This document shows positions 54,701 to 64,000 of a stretch of DNA of 64,000 nt, one piece after another. The translations under genes were made by a program, and so were the position numbers. The stretch lies in contig JADJLR010000006.1 in the NCBI GenBank assembly GCA_016710015.1, positions 214,873 through 278,872 on the forward strand, in the 5' to 3' direction. A model generated the notes under the pieces. That model searched no databases, had not been told where the DNA came from, and was given only the letters and a program-made list of their open reading frames with translations. Source of the DNA: Flavobacteriales bacterium (GTDB lineage Bacteria > Bacteroidota > Bacteroidia > Flavobacteriales_F > PHOS-HE28). Every line of letters begins with the position of its first letter. Position 1 is the stretch's first letter.

Positions 54701-55812
54701 CAGGCCTTGGTGAGGAAGGGCGTTTTCACGACGACACCCTTCAGCGCTTTGCCTCGGATATCGACCCACAGTTCACTGCCCGGTTTGGACATTTCCGTGG
54801 GCACGTAGGCCATGCCGATCGGTTTCTGAAGCGTCGGACTCATGGTACCGCTGGTGACCTTACCGACCACCTTGCCGGTTGCATCCAGCACCGGATGATC
54901 GTGACGTGCGATCCCGCGATCCAACAATTCGAACCCGACGAGCTTGCGTGCAACGCCTGCTTCCTTCTGGGCTTTCAGTACCGGCCCATCAATGAAGTCC
55001 TTGGTGAATTTCGTGATCCAACCTAGGCCTGCTTCGATCGGCGAGGTGGTATCGTCGATGTCATTGCCGTATAGGCAGAAGCCCATCTCCAAGCGCAAGG
55101 TATCCCGAGCTGCCAAACCCGCAGGCTTGATCCCGTAGGCGGCACCGGCCGCGAACACGCTGTTCCATGCAGCTACCGCGAACTTGTTCGGCACGTAGAT
55201 CTCGTACCCACCGGCACCGGTGTATCCCGTAGCGGAGATCAGCACCAGTCCAACGCCCTTCATTTCTGCATACTGGGCCGAGTAGTACGGCATGGCACCG
55301 ATATCCACCGTGAATAGTCCTTTGAGCGTATCGGTTGCCTTGGGCCCTTGTACAGCGAGCAGGCTCATGTGGTCGCTGATGTCCTCCAATTGCGCATCGA
55401 AGGTGTTCTTCTTCTGGATCCACGCCCAGTCCTTGGCCATGTTGCTGGCATTCACCACCAACACATAGTGCTTGTCTTCCCCATGCTCCATGCGGTACAC
55501 GAGCAGGTCGTCCACGATACCGCCTTTCCCGTTGGGCATGCAACTGTATTGCACCTTGCCCGGCTCCAATTTGCTTGCATCGTTGCTTGCGATGTACTGG
55601 ATCAACTCCAATGCCTGTGGACCGCGCACAATGAACTCGCCCATGTGGCTCACATCGAACACACCAACACCGTTCCGGACCGCATGGTGTTCATCGTTCA
55701 CACCGGTGTATTGTACCGGCATGAGGTAGCCCGCGAAGGGTACCATTTTGGCTCCGAGTGCTTCATGCAAATGGCTGAGGGCGGTGCGTTTGAGGTCGGT
55801 AGTGGTCTCCAT
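54700..55812 (-). CDS. gcvT: Aminomethyltransferase (glycine cleavage T protein)
   Basis: 370 residues, full length. N-terminal KMVPFAGYLMPVQYTGVNDE, catalytic region GVFDVSHMGEFIVRGPQALE (folate contact), NASNMAKDWAWI, GYTGAGGYEIYVP, AARDTLRLEMGFCLYGND and the C-terminal MSPTLQKPIGMAYVP are all in order. It transfers the methylene from aminomethyl-lipoyl H protein to tetrahydrofolate. gcvH and gcvP are not in the window. Second gene of the operon, 20 bases after the glycosyltransferase. Confidence 0.95.
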   Translation of the reverse strand: METTTDLKRTALSHLHEALGAKMVPFAGYLMPVQYTGVNDEHHAVRNGVGVFDVSHMGEFIVRGPQALELIQYIASNDASKLEPGKVQYSCMPNGKGGIVDDLLVYRMEHGEDKHYVLVVNASNMAKDWAWIQKKNTFDAQLEDISDHMSLLAVQGPKATDTLKGLFTVDIGAMPYYSAQYAEMKGVGLVLISATGYTGAGGYEIYVPNKFAVAAWNSVFAAGAAYGIKPAGLAARDTLRLEMGFCLYGNDIDDTTSPIEAGLGWITKFTKDFIDGPVLKAQKEAGVARKLVGFELLDRGIARHDHPVLDATGKVVGKVTSGTMSPTLQKPIGMAYVPTEMSKPGSELWVDIRGKALKGVVVKTPFLTKA

Positions 55813-55832
55813 GTTCGGCTTAGTGATCGAGG

Positions 55833-56924
55833 TCAGTTGCGTTTTCGTGCGATCAAGGTATGGAAGAGGTCGAGGTAGCGGTCTCGCCAAGCATGCACGG
55901 AGTAGTGTTGTTCCACCGTGGTGCGTGCAGCCTTCCCTGATCGTTCGCGAAGGTCGGCATCGCCGATGAGTTGGCCCAGCTTCATGATCCATTCTTCCTG
56001 TCCATCGGCCAATAAACCGTTCACTCCATCCTGAACGATCGTTCTGTTCACCCCTACTCGGCTCAGGACCACGGCCTTGCCCAGGGCCATGCACTGTAGG
56101 CCCTTGAAGCCGCATTTGCCCCGGCTCCATTTGTCGTCCGGCATGGGCATGATGCCGATATCGATGGCCGCGAGGTCCTCTGCCTCGGTCGCGCTGTTCC
56201 ACGGAATGTTCTCGATGTCGAGGCCCGGATCCACCAATTGCCGATCGCTGATGATCCGGAACCGGACCCGATCGCCCCATTGGGCCTGTACGGCCCGCAG
56301 CATGGGCAGTACCTGCACCAAATGCGTCATGCTGGTGTGTGATCCCGTCCAACCAATGATGATCGGTCCGGCCTTTTCGCTCTTCACCGGTACATACCGC
56401 TCGGTATCGATCACGGTGGGGATCACCTCCACCCACGTGTTGTACCGGCGTGCATGGTCCGCCAAGTATTCGTTCCCACCGATGATCAGATCGGCCATCG
56501 CGATGATCCGGGTCGTCTTAGCCGGATCCTTCAACCACCGCAAGCGCTTGTTGCCATCGCTCACATCCATGTTCCAGATGGCATCGTCGAAATCGAAGAT
56601 GAATGGAACCCCGGATGCCTTCAACGCACGCTCGAAACGTGTACTCCCGGTCATGAACGCCTCGCGCTGCACGATGATCAGATCGAAGTCCTTGGCCATG
56701 CGCACGTGCTCCCTTCTTCGCCGCCAACTCTTCAGGAAGATCCGTGCCTTGGCCATGAGGTTGCCCGGTGAATAGAACTTCTTGTCGTCCTCCGCATCGA
56801 TCAGCCAGGCGTAGTGGTGGGTGAAGCCGTGCTGCTCCCAATACGGCGCGAATTGCTCGAACCGGTACCGCTGGCTGGGAGACCGATCCGGCCGATGGGC
56901 TGCTACGAAAAGGATACGAGGCAT
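55833..56924 (-). CDS. Glycosyltransferase, GT4-like
   Basis: 363 residues. N-terminal domain starts RILFVAAHRPDRSPSQRYRF. The donor site is in the C-terminal half: IIGWTGSHTSMTHL, then GIMPMPDDKWSRGKCGFKGL and MALGKAVVLSRVGVN. This fits the GT-B, GT4 family with a Lys/Glu pair for nucleotide-sugar binding. Divergent from the CapD-type epimerase with 61 bp between starts, so a surface polysaccharide role is likely. Confidence 0.88.
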   Translation of the reverse strand: MPRILFVAAHRPDRSPSQRYRFEQFAPYWEQHGFTHHYAWLIDAEDDKKFYSPGNLMAKARIFLKSWRRRREHVRMAKDFDLIIVQREAFMTGSTRFERALKASGVPFIFDFDDAIWNMDVSDGNKRLRWLKDPAKTTRIIAMADLIIGGNEYLADHARRYNTWVEVIPTVIDTERYVPVKSEKAGPIIIGWTGSHTSMTHLVQVLPMLRAVQAQWGDRVRFRIISDRQLVDPGLDIENIPWNSATEAEDLAAIDIGIMPMPDDKWSRGKCGFKGLQCMALGKAVVLSRVGVNRTIVQDGVNGLLADGQEEWIMKLGQLIGDADLRERSGKAARTTVEQHYSVHAWRDRYLDLFHTLIARKRN

Positions 56925-56968
56925 GCGCTACAAAGAAAGGTGGCAGGGATCAACGACGCACAGGCGGC

Positions 56969-56977
56969 TATCTTTCG
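56969..56977 (+). promoter_or_regulatory. Promoter-like TATCTTTCG
   Basis: TATCTTTCG ends 8 bases before the ATG at 56986, within the short divergent gap to the glycosyltransferase. Confidence 0.35.
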
Positions 56978-56985
56978 CACCTCGG

Positions 56986-58899
56986 ATGAAGCAAACACAG
57001 CTATTCCCCCGCTGGGGGATCGTGGTGGTGGACCTGTTGCTTTCCTTGGTCGCTTTGGCCGGGGCCTACCAGCTACGCTTCAATTTCCAGATCCCACCGG
57101 TGGAGGTGGACCTGTTGCTACCCGTGCTCCCCTTGTACTTGGCCATTCGGGTCGGTTCATTCTTGATCGCTGGACTCCCGCGCATGATGGTGCGCCACAC
57201 CAACACGGACGATGCCCGACGCATTTTCCTCACCGTGCTGGGCGGCACCTTGGCATTCGGACTCATCAGCGTGCTGCGCTACCTGCTCTTCGATGGGTAC
57301 TACTTCCTACCCATTTCCGTGATCATCATCGACTTCATGGGAACGACCATGCTGTTGATCACCTCCCGCATCGCCTTCAAGCTGCTGCATCTTCGGTCCC
57401 GCGGTGCCGGCAAGGATACCGTCCGGGTGCTGATACATGGCGCTGGAGAGGCCGGACTGATCACCAAGCGAACTTTGGAGCGAGAGGGATCCGTGCGGTA
57501 CAGTGTGGAAGGATTCATCGATGATGCGGTCGGCAAGACCGGAAAACGGCTGGAAGGATCGTTGGTACAACCCACAGCCAAATTGCCGGAATTGCTGAAG
57601 ACCGGAGCGATCGACCAAGTGATCATCGCCATCCAACGCCCGGATCCCGAGAACCGACGCCGTGTAGTGGATGCCTGCATGGCAGCGAAGGTGCAGGTGC
57701 TCACGATCCCTCCTGTAAGCGACTGGATCAATGGCCAACTGAGTGCTGGGCAGATCAAGGACGTACGGATCGAAGACCTCCTTGGTCGCCCGGTGATCCA
57801 ATTGGACGATGCCCAATTGCACAGCAGTTTCAGCGGACGTTGTGTTCTGGTGACGGGTGCCGCAGGATCCATTGGCAGTGAGTTGGCTCGGCAGTTGGCC
57901 CAGTTGGGCATAGCGCGTTTGGTGCTGGTGGATATCGCTGAATCCGGCCTTTACGACATCGAGACGGAATTGACCCGCATGCATGTACCACTCGTGACGC
58001 GGGTCGCCGACGTGCGGGATCGGAGTTCCATGGAAGCCGTGTTCGCCGCCTACCGGCCACAGGTAGTGTTCCATGCAGCAGCGTACAAGCACGTACCCTT
58101 GATGGAAGCGCAACCCGACGAAGCGATCCACACCAACATCGCGGGGACGCGCACGGTCGCCGAAGTAGCCTGTGCACATGGTGTGGAGCGGTTCATCCTC
58201 ATCAGCACGGACAAAGCGGTGAATCCGACCAGCGTGATGGGTGCTTCCAAGCGCATCGCTGAAATGGTGGTGAACAGCCTTTCGCGCATCGCACCCGATC
58301 CTCCACAATTCATCACCACACGATTCGGGAACGTGCTCGGCTCCAGCGGATCCGTCATACCCCTGTTCCGCAAACAGATCGCCGCGGGTGGTCCAGTGAC
58401 CGTGACCGACCCGGAGGTAACACGCTTCTTCATGACCATACCCGAGGCGTGCCGTTTGGTACTGGAAGCCGCCACCATGGGCAAGGGTGGAGAGATCTTC
58501 GTGTTCGATATGGGCGAGCCCGTGCGCATCGCCGACCTCGCGGAGAAGATGATCCGCTTGAGCGGACTGGAACCTGAAGTGGATATCGCCATTGTTTACA
58601 CGGGCTTGCGGCCGGGTGAGAAATTGTACGAAGAACTCTTGGCCACGGCAGAGAATACGTTGGCTACACACCACCCGCGCATCCTCATCGGACAGGTCCG
58701 CAGCGATGATCCGGCGACGGTCCTTCGCGAAGTGACCGTGTTGACCGAAAGCAGCGATGTAGAAGAACAAGTGCGCCTTATGAAGCAGTTGGTACCGGAG
58801 TACCGCAGCCACAATTCGGTGTACAGTAATTTCGATGCCCCGTTGACGAAGATCGCCGCTCCGGTAATTGATAACGGTGGCCAAGGACCAAGGACATGA
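56986..58899 (+). CDS. Nucleotide-sugar epimerase/4,6-dehydratase, CapD/PglF type
   Basis: 637 residues. N-terminal four membrane helices (WGIVVVDLLLSLVALAGAYQ ... LITSRIAFKLLHLRS), an intermediate Rossmann domain (VLIHGAGEAGLITKRTLE), then the catalytic SDR domain: GAAGSIGSELARQL for NAD, and STDKAVNPTSVMGASKRIAE, where the usual active Tyr is Met as in this membrane-bound subfamily. DMGEPVRIADLAEKMI and GLRPGEKLYEELL are typical. It makes a UDP-4-keto-6-deoxy sugar for surface glycans. First gene of a long plus-strand operon. Confidence 0.92.
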   Translation: MKQTQLFPRWGIVVVDLLLSLVALAGAYQLRFNFQIPPVEVDLLLPVLPLYLAIRVGSFLIAGLPRMMVRHTNTDDARRIFLTVLGGTLAFGLISVLRYLLFDGYYFLPISVIIIDFMGTTMLLITSRIAFKLLHLRSRGAGKDTVRVLIHGAGEAGLITKRTLEREGSVRYSVEGFIDDAVGKTGKRLEGSLVQPTAKLPELLKTGAIDQVIIAIQRPDPENRRRVVDACMAAKVQVLTIPPVSDWINGQLSAGQIKDVRIEDLLGRPVIQLDDAQLHSSFSGRCVLVTGAAGSIGSELARQLAQLGIARLVLVDIAESGLYDIETELTRMHVPLVTRVADVRDRSSMEAVFAAYRPQVVFHAAAYKHVPLMEAQPDEAIHTNIAGTRTVAEVACAHGVERFILISTDKAVNPTSVMGASKRIAEMVVNSLSRIAPDPPQFITTRFGNVLGSSGSVIPLFRKQIAAGGPVTVTDPEVTRFFMTIPEACRLVLEAATMGKGGEIFVFDMGEPVRIADLAEKMIRLSGLEPEVDIAIVYTGLRPGEKLYEELLATAENTLATHHPRILIGQVRSDDPATVLREVTVLTESSDVEEQVRLMKQLVPEYRSHNSVYSNFDAPLTKIAAPVIDNGGQGPRT

Positions 58900-59298
58900 C
58901 AAGGGATAAGAACCTGGAGATCGCTCGCTTGCAGAAGGAGGTCAGCGACTACATCGGCATGGGCGCTGATAGCCTCGTGTTCAATTACGAAGAGGTGCCG
59001 AACGGCGGCATCAAGCTCTTCGTGATCACGTTGAACGAGCGTCACAACCAGAGCTTCCTTTCCACCAGACCTCTGGGAGCGATAAGCTGGATGCACTGAA
59101 CCACATGCTGGACTACGTGCGGACATACAAGGAGCGCACGAGCAGCTACACCATCCAATGGAGCGCGGGGTGATAGCGATCTGGAGACCTCCTACTTCCG
59201 CGCGAAGAACGTGATGGAAGCCTTGGACAAGTTGTTCTACGACCGCGACCCGAACAGCATCATCGTGTTCAGTGTGATGTTGAATCCGATCACTTGAT
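58896..59298 (+). pseudogene. Small conserved gene with two frame changes
   Basis: The ATG at 58896 overlaps the previous stop (ATGA). Three frames in succession give MTRDKNLEIARLQKEVSDYI ... NERHNQSFLSTRPLG, then DKLDALNHMLDYVRTYKERT...YTIQWSAG, then DLETSYFRAKNVMEALDKL ... SVMLNPIT with TGA at 59296-59298. Joined, that is a ~130-residue soluble protein with a conserved look. I do not know the family. The breaks look like single-base indels. Confidence 0.6.
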
Positions 59299-59309
59299 CG
59301 ACACGATCA

Positions 59310-59723
59310 ATGACCACCATCAACGTCCCCATCCAGATCCGCTTTGCCGATGTGGACATGGCCGGCCATGTGCATAACGCTGTGCATCTGCATTGGTTCG
59401 AGACCGCACGCATGGCGCTGCAGGAACGATTCATACCAGCGGAGCACGACTGGCGTGAACAAGGGTCGATCCCTGCACGGAACGAAGTGGATTACCGCAT
59501 GCCCATCCGTTTGAACGACCGCATCGAGGTCCACGCCCGTTGCGGAACGATCGGCAACAAAAGCTTCGACATCCTCTATTCCATCCATCGCATGGGCGGT
59601 GATGTGCCTGGCATCTGTGCCGAGGGCCGCAGCGTATTGGTATGCTTCAACTACATCCAGAACAGATCCGTCCCTTTGCCCGGTCCGTGGCGGCTGGCCT
59701 TGGAACAACTCATCAACGAATGA
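59310..59723 (+). CDS. Acyl-CoA thioesterase, 4HBT/YbgC-like hotdog
   Basis: 137 residues, usual length. The signature VPIQIRFADVDMAGHVHNAV with the catalytic Asp of the 4-hydroxybenzoyl-CoA thioesterase type is at 7-25, followed by LHWFETARMALQERF. NEVDYRMPIRLNDRIEVHAR is the second family block. It hydrolyses acyl-CoA in the cytosol; the chain preference is unknown. The stop overlaps the next ATG (ATGA). The only intact gene between 58.9 and 62.45 kb. Confidence 0.9.
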   Translation: MTTINVPIQIRFADVDMAGHVHNAVHLHWFETARMALQERFIPAEHDWREQGSIPARNEVDYRMPIRLNDRIEVHARCGTIGNKSFDILYSIHRMGGDVPGICAEGRSVLVCFNYIQNRSVPLPGPWRLALEQLINE

Positions 59724-60432
59724 AGAACGTCGCACTCGCTTTGGTCCTCGCCACACTGTTCTCCTGCTCGCCACAAGAGATCCAGAGCGTACTCTGATCC
59801 TTGCCCTCCACCACCGCGCTGAGCAACGATGAAGTATCTCCGGATTGAAGGAGGCCTTGCGTCTGAGTGCCGAACGAAGCGTACAAACAGCCAGTGTTGC
59901 GGATGGCTTTTGGAATGATGCACGGATCAAGATCCCCTTCCCTGCTGAAGCCATCAAAGTGAAGAACACCTTGACCGACATCGGACTGAACAAGCCCGTG
60001 GAGGACTTCGAACACACCTTGAACAAGGCGGCAGAACAAGCGGCCAAGGAAGCCGTTCCGGTCTTCGTGGATGCCATTACCAGCATGACCATCCAAGATG
60101 GATTCGAGCTGCTGAAGGGTGGTGACAATGCCGCAACGAACTTCCTGCGGAACAAGACCAGCGAGGCCCTGCGCATGAAGTTCGCCCCGGTGGTGGAAAA
60201 GGCCACCGCCCAAGTGGCGCTCACCAGTTACTGGCAGCCCGTGGCCAACGCGTACAACACCGCCAGCATGCTGACCGGAGGCCGCGCCGTGGATCCCGAC
60301 CTGAACGCGTATGTGACCACCAAAGCCATGGACGGGCTCTTCCTCTTGCTCGCAGACGAGGAGAAGAAGATCCGACAGGACCCTGCGGCACGCGCCACGG
60401 CCCTGCTTCAAAAGGTCTTTGCCCAACAATAA
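59720..60432 (+). pseudogene. DUF4197 lipoprotein, disrupted
   Basis: The start frame is MKNVALALVLATLFSCSPQE, a lipoprotein signal, but a TGA follows IQSVL (59795-59797). The rest of the family continues: STTALSNDEV in that frame, then after a frame change GLKEALRLSAERSVQTASVAD ... GGDNAATNFLRNKTSEALRM ... RATALLQKVFAQQ. This is a full DUF4197 protein (about 230 residues when repaired), with no known function. Single-base changes would restore it. Confidence 0.75.
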
Positions 60433-60512
60433 CACCGACGAATGGGTCGGGAGCCAGGGACCAGAAGCCCGCACAGGTGGCCACATTCGCATTCTATCAT
60501 TCCTTTGCAACC

Positions 60513-61407
60513 ATGCACGCCATCACACTCACACCGCCCGGCACCATCATCGCACCCAGCGAGCTGATCCTGAATCCGGACGGTTCCGTGTACCACATCG
60601 CCTTGCGGCCTGAACAGTTGGGCGACCTCGTGTTGGTGGTGGGCGATCAGAACCGAGTTGAATCGATCAGCCGTCACTTCCAAGATCGAACACAAGGTGC
60701 AGAACCGGGGATTCGTCGCGCATACTGGTGAGTACAGCGGCACGCACATCACCGTTCTGAGCACCGGCATCGGTACGGACAACATCGACATCGTGGTGAA
60801 CGAGTTGGATGCGTTGGTCAACATCGATCTGGAAGCACGCACGCCGAAAACCAAGTCCACCTCGTTGCGATCATCCGACTGGGAACCTGTGGCGCTTTGC
60901 AAGAGGACATCCCCGTGGATTCCCGTATCGTAAGTGCCTTTGGCGTTGGCTTGGACAACGTGTTGCACTACTACGCCTACGAGAACACCGATGCCGAGGA
61001 TCGACTCTTGAATGAATTCCTGGCCCAGACCGAATGGCCGGACAACCTGCCCGTGCCGTACGTAGCGGCCGGTGATGCCGGTTTCGTCGCCCGATTGGGG
61101 CATGAGAACGTGGTGGGCATCACCCCTACTCCGGTGGCTTTATGCGCCGCAGGGTCGGCAATTGCGCGGAGTGCCTTCCGTGGACGGACTCAACGAACGC
61201 TTCACCGCCTTCGCACACGAAGGACTGCGCGCCACCAACTTCGAAATGGAGACCAGCGCGCTATTCGGCCTGGGTGGCATGCTCGGCCACCGCGTCTGCA
61301 CCGTGTGTACCGTGGTCGCTAATCGCTTGCGCAAGGAATACAGCAAGGACCACCATGCGGCGATCGATCGTACGATCGAAGAAGTGCTGGAGCGGGCAAC
61401 GGCGTAA
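60513..61407 (+). pseudogene. Nucleoside (uridine) phosphorylase family, frameshifted
   Basis: Four consecutive frames together make one protein of ~295 residues: MHAITLTPPGTIIAPSELIL ... LVLVVGDQNRVESISRHF; then KIEHKVQNRGFVAHTGEYSG ... STGIGTDNIDIVVNELDALV; then QEDIPVDSRIVSAFGVGLDN ... GDAGFVARLGHENVVGIT; then LRGVPSVDGLNERFTAFAHE ... ATNFEMETSALFGLGGMLG. FEMETSALFGL holds the ribose/phosphate contact Met-Glu. It splits nucleosides by phosphorolysis. The breaks are near 60680, 60865 and 61140. Confidence 0.8.
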
Positions 61408-61549
61408 TACCCTGCGCAAGGTTTACACAGGGCGCTGTTCAAAGACAGCGACCGCGAACCATCAACCCGCTCCGGTTGAAACATGGTGTGCCCCACCCCG
61501 CGACCAGGGGTAGGCCTCGGATAGATTCGCCGAACCGCCGTGAAGAAGG

Positions 61550-62451
61550 ATGGTAACGCCCATGAGTGAAACTGGAGATCCGTGCCCCGATCACCTCGAC
61601 GACGACCCAGACGAAGGCGTGTATGCCGAAGTGCGCGGTCGCATCGTTGAATTGGGCGATCACGTTGTACCCGTATTGGAACGCGCGTGGAATTCGATGA
61701 CCTCGGGGACCTTTCCGGGACCGCATCGAGGACATCCTGCATACCATCCACTTGGCCGCCGTGAACGATCGCCTCAAAGCGTGGAAAGCGACCGGTGGTG
61801 AGGACCTGCTGGAAGGTGCCCTCATCATCAGCAGGTACCGCTATCCGGATATGGATGAGCAGAAGGTGAAGGCCCGGCTCGCTTCCATCCGACAGGACAT
61901 CTGGTTGGAATTGAACGACCACCTCACGGCCTTCGAGAAGGTGCGCGTGTTCAACCACATCTTCTTCCCATCCACGGTTTCAAGGGGAACAAGCGCAACT
62001 ACCACGCGCCGCAGAACTCCTACATCAACGAAGTGCTGGATAGCCGCAAGGGGAATCCCCTATCGCTGGCCATCATCTACCAAGTGCTCGCCGAGGACCT
62101 CCACCTCCCCTTGCGCGGTGTCAATCTGCCCAACCATTTCGTGCTCGCGTACTTGGATGAGGACAGCATCGGCGGCGCGGACAGTGGACAGGAAGGCGAA
62201 GAGAATGTGCTCTTCTACGTGAACGCATTCAGCCAAGGCGACATCCTCGGTCGAAACGAGATCAACGAATTCCTGACAAGCTGAAGGTGGAGCACAAGCC
62301 CTCGTTCTACACCCCGTGTACCAACATGGACATCATTCGCCGCCAGTTGAACAACCTGGCCAACAGCTACAAGAAGCTGGACGATCCGGAGCGTTGCGCC
62401 GATCTGGAAAAGCTCCGCGATCTGCTGGGACCTTCGGATATGGAGGTGTGA
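61550..62451 (+). pseudogene. SirB1/transglutaminase-like family, frameshifted
   Basis: Pieces in three or four frames form one protein: PDEGVYAEVRGRIVELGDHV ..., IEDILHTIHLAAVNDRLKAW ..., SYINEVLDSRKGNPLSLAII, YQVLAEDLHLPLRGVNLPNH and ANSYKKLDDPERCADLEKLR. The block N.YINEVL..RKGNPLSLA.IY..LA..L is diagnostic for the SirB1/transglut_core2 family. Function in Bacteroidota is not known. Ends at TGA 62449-62451. Breaks near 61700, 61970 and 62280 look like indels. Confidence 0.7.
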
Positions 62452-62459
62452 ACAGAATG

Positions 62460-62491
62460 TGAAAAGCCCCAGCACATGGCCGGGACTTTTG
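62460..62491. terminator. Bidirectional terminator-like hairpin
   Basis: AAAAGCCCC (62462-62470) pairs with CGGGACTTTT (62481-62490) with one mismatch over a short loop. The A-tract on one side and T-tract on the other serve both convergent genes. Confidence 0.65.
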
Positions 62492-62512
62492 CTTCATTCC
62501 TTCGTTCACCCC

Positions 62513-63836
62513 TCACTCCAACACCACCTTCCCCGCGCGGAGCGGCGTACCCTGGCCATCCAGAGCGTGCAGGATGTACACCCCGGTGGACCATCCCGAA
62601 GTAGGGACCGTGCGGCTTGCGTTCAAAGCAGAACGTTGCACCAGTGCACCGTGAACGTCGTACACGGTCACCGCATACGCAGCTGGGTCGTTCAGGTGAA
62701 TGGGGCTGCCTTGTGCCACGAATGAGTTCAGCACCATGGGTGTTCGTTCCGTGTTGTCGCGTTCTTCCATCCCGATGTTCACACCGAGGATCTCCGACGC
62801 GAAGGCGCAGATCCCGTCCATTGGCTCTGGATCCAGGTCGGTCATGGTCAACGTGCTCGGTGCAATGCTGTAATAGGCGGAAACGTCGATGGCGCCAGCA
62901 TTCAGAAGGTCCTCCTGTGCGACGATCTCCGAGGGAATGGCGACGTGGGTCAGGACGGTATCGTTCATCAAGCATGCCGAGAGCTCATCCGTATCGATGG
63001 ACGCGAGTGTTTCGTGCCGGGTGGTATAGGCCAGGTCCACATGTTCGTGGTTCAGCCGCCCACTCAACGCTAATCGGCCACCCGACACATCAAGACCTAG
63101 GGTCTCCACGAACACATTGTTCGGTAGGATCACTTGATCGGCCCGTTCAAGGTGCTGCGCAGGGTTGCCCAAGGTATCCGACACGATGACTCCCTCTCCA
63201 CCGTTCCATCGCCGACCCTGCGCATCAACGCGAAAGAAGTCAGCATTCACGTATGTGGTCGGAGTACGGTAGAGATCACCACGGTCCAAGGTCCCGTCCT
63301 CCGCACTGCGCAACACGATCTGATAGTTCCCGACCGAGGTGGACATTACACCCAACGCATGCACCTTTCCACCGGCATCCACGGCGATATCACGGTATGC
63401 GATGTACGAAATGGTCCCGTCGTACACGTGATGCTTCGCCCAGAGCGCATCACCGTTCGCATCCAACGCGAAAAGTCTGAGGTGTTCCAACGGGCCATCA
63501 CCAGCTTCCATGTAAAAGACCGTTCCAGAATTCGAAACTGCCAATCGCCCCCTACCCTGAACGTCGTGTACAAAGGCCGGACTCGGACCGGTCGGGTCGG
63601 CTGAGGCATGCCCAACACATCGGCTCCAAACCAACGGCCCCATTCGCATCGACCACCACATCGGTCCATTTGAAAATGCCACATCGTGCTGACAGGACCA
63701 ATCCATCGTCGGGTGTTCGCTCCGCATCAATGCCATGCTGACTTTCACCTATTCGATCCCGCATCAGGAGGATTTCTTCAATCGTCGAGAACTCAGCACT
63801 TCCCGTCCCCATCCACATGAACGATGTGATAGGCAC
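62513..63836 (-). pseudogene. T9SS cargo protein, frameshifted, N-terminal part uncertain
   Basis: From 63690 down to 62513 one frame reads WSRCVGHASADPTGPSPAFV ... LAYTTRHETLASIDTDEL ... FASEILGVNIGMEERD ... VLNSFVAQGSPIHLNDPAAY ... STGVYILHALDGQ and ends KVVLE, a sorting domain. Upstream the sense moves to another frame (IEEILLMRDRIGESQHGID, DDGLVLSARCGIFKWTDVVV), with the shift in GGCCGTTGG near 63640. The region 63837-64000 gives no clean start, so the N-terminus is not resolved and may lie outside. Confidence 0.55.
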
Positions 63837-64000
63837 CGATCATGGTCGTACATCATGGGGTCTCCGGTGGGTGTATTCGTGGAATACGCGTGGCACGCGA
63901 AATAGAACCCTCCGCACCATCACTATCATCCTGAGGACCACCCATCTCCATAGCCCCAAGCGGTCTGCGGACCCGCCTCCAAGAACTTGGTCCACAAACA

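Noticed and set aside
57307..58902. 531-codon open frame on the minus strand
   Set aside because: Antisense shadow of the CapD-type gene, whose domains are unambiguous on the plus strand.

Overview
The window is about 64 kb of a fairly GC-rich (visually in the high 50s percent) Bacteroidota chromosome, most likely an uncultured Flavobacteriales-type lineage. The grounds are many secreted proteins ending in type IX secretion (T9SS) type A sorting domains (PNPxxxxF...G.Y.....), delta-60, FG-GAP and PQQ-like propeller cargo, NDH-2, SucD, MnmE, an acyl-CoA carboxylase carboxyltransferase, GxxExxY and WbqC families, few Shine-Dalgarno sequences, and TAnnTTYG-like motifs a few bases before several ATGs. 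I saw no rRNA, tRNA or CRISPR array.

Layout. 0-16 kb is mostly ordinary: sucD, an MFS exporter, ndh, mnmE, PQQ/WD-type secreted propellers, an NlpE-like lipoprotein, WbqC and an acyltransferase-like membrane protein. 17.5-19.9 kb is a repeat island: nine ~96 bp tandem units, then a GxxExxY nuclease-fold gene, then five ~163 bp units. Both arrays carry many TATCCACA (DnaA-box-like) words. 19.9-22.2 kb is a carboxyltransferase gene flanked by leftover fragments of a second copy of its own 5' and 3' ends. 22-37 kb is accessory and decaying: a broken REP-associated transposase with palindromes inside it, a HepT/MntA toxin-antitoxin with a frameshifted toxin, a tandem T9SS cargo cassette with homogenised tails, an IS110 remnant, and several truncated second copies of genes found elsewhere in the window. 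37-52 kb mixes a large FG-GAP/lamin-tail T9SS protein, PhnA, a methyltransferase, CvfB, two RRM proteins sharing an upstream element, a serine hydrolase, MscS, and an AraC regulator next to a T9SS protein and an intradiol dioxygenase. 53-62.5 kb holds two divergent operons: glycosyltransferase-gcvT-comB-phospholipase on the minus strand, and a CapD-type nucleotide-sugar epimerase followed by thioesterase, DUF4197, nucleoside phosphorylase and SirB1-like genes on the plus strand. Four of the last five plus-strand genes have broken frames.

The most notable structures are: (1) a ~235 bp fold-back interspersed element in three copies with AGGGCTATCGCC ends, one copy flanked by an 11 bp direct repeat; (2) the GxxExxY gene between two related repeat arrays; (3) a 161 bp MITE with 17 bp perfect terminal repeats and a TA target next to one fold-back copy; (4) the remnant-flanked carboxyltransferase; (5) an identically spaced element upstream of both RRM genes; (6) a pattern of truncated duplicate fragments, suggesting frequent non-homologous duplication. 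The dense frameshifts at 58.9-62.5 kb in conserved genes suggest residual assembly indels, so frame breaks elsewhere should be read with that in mind.
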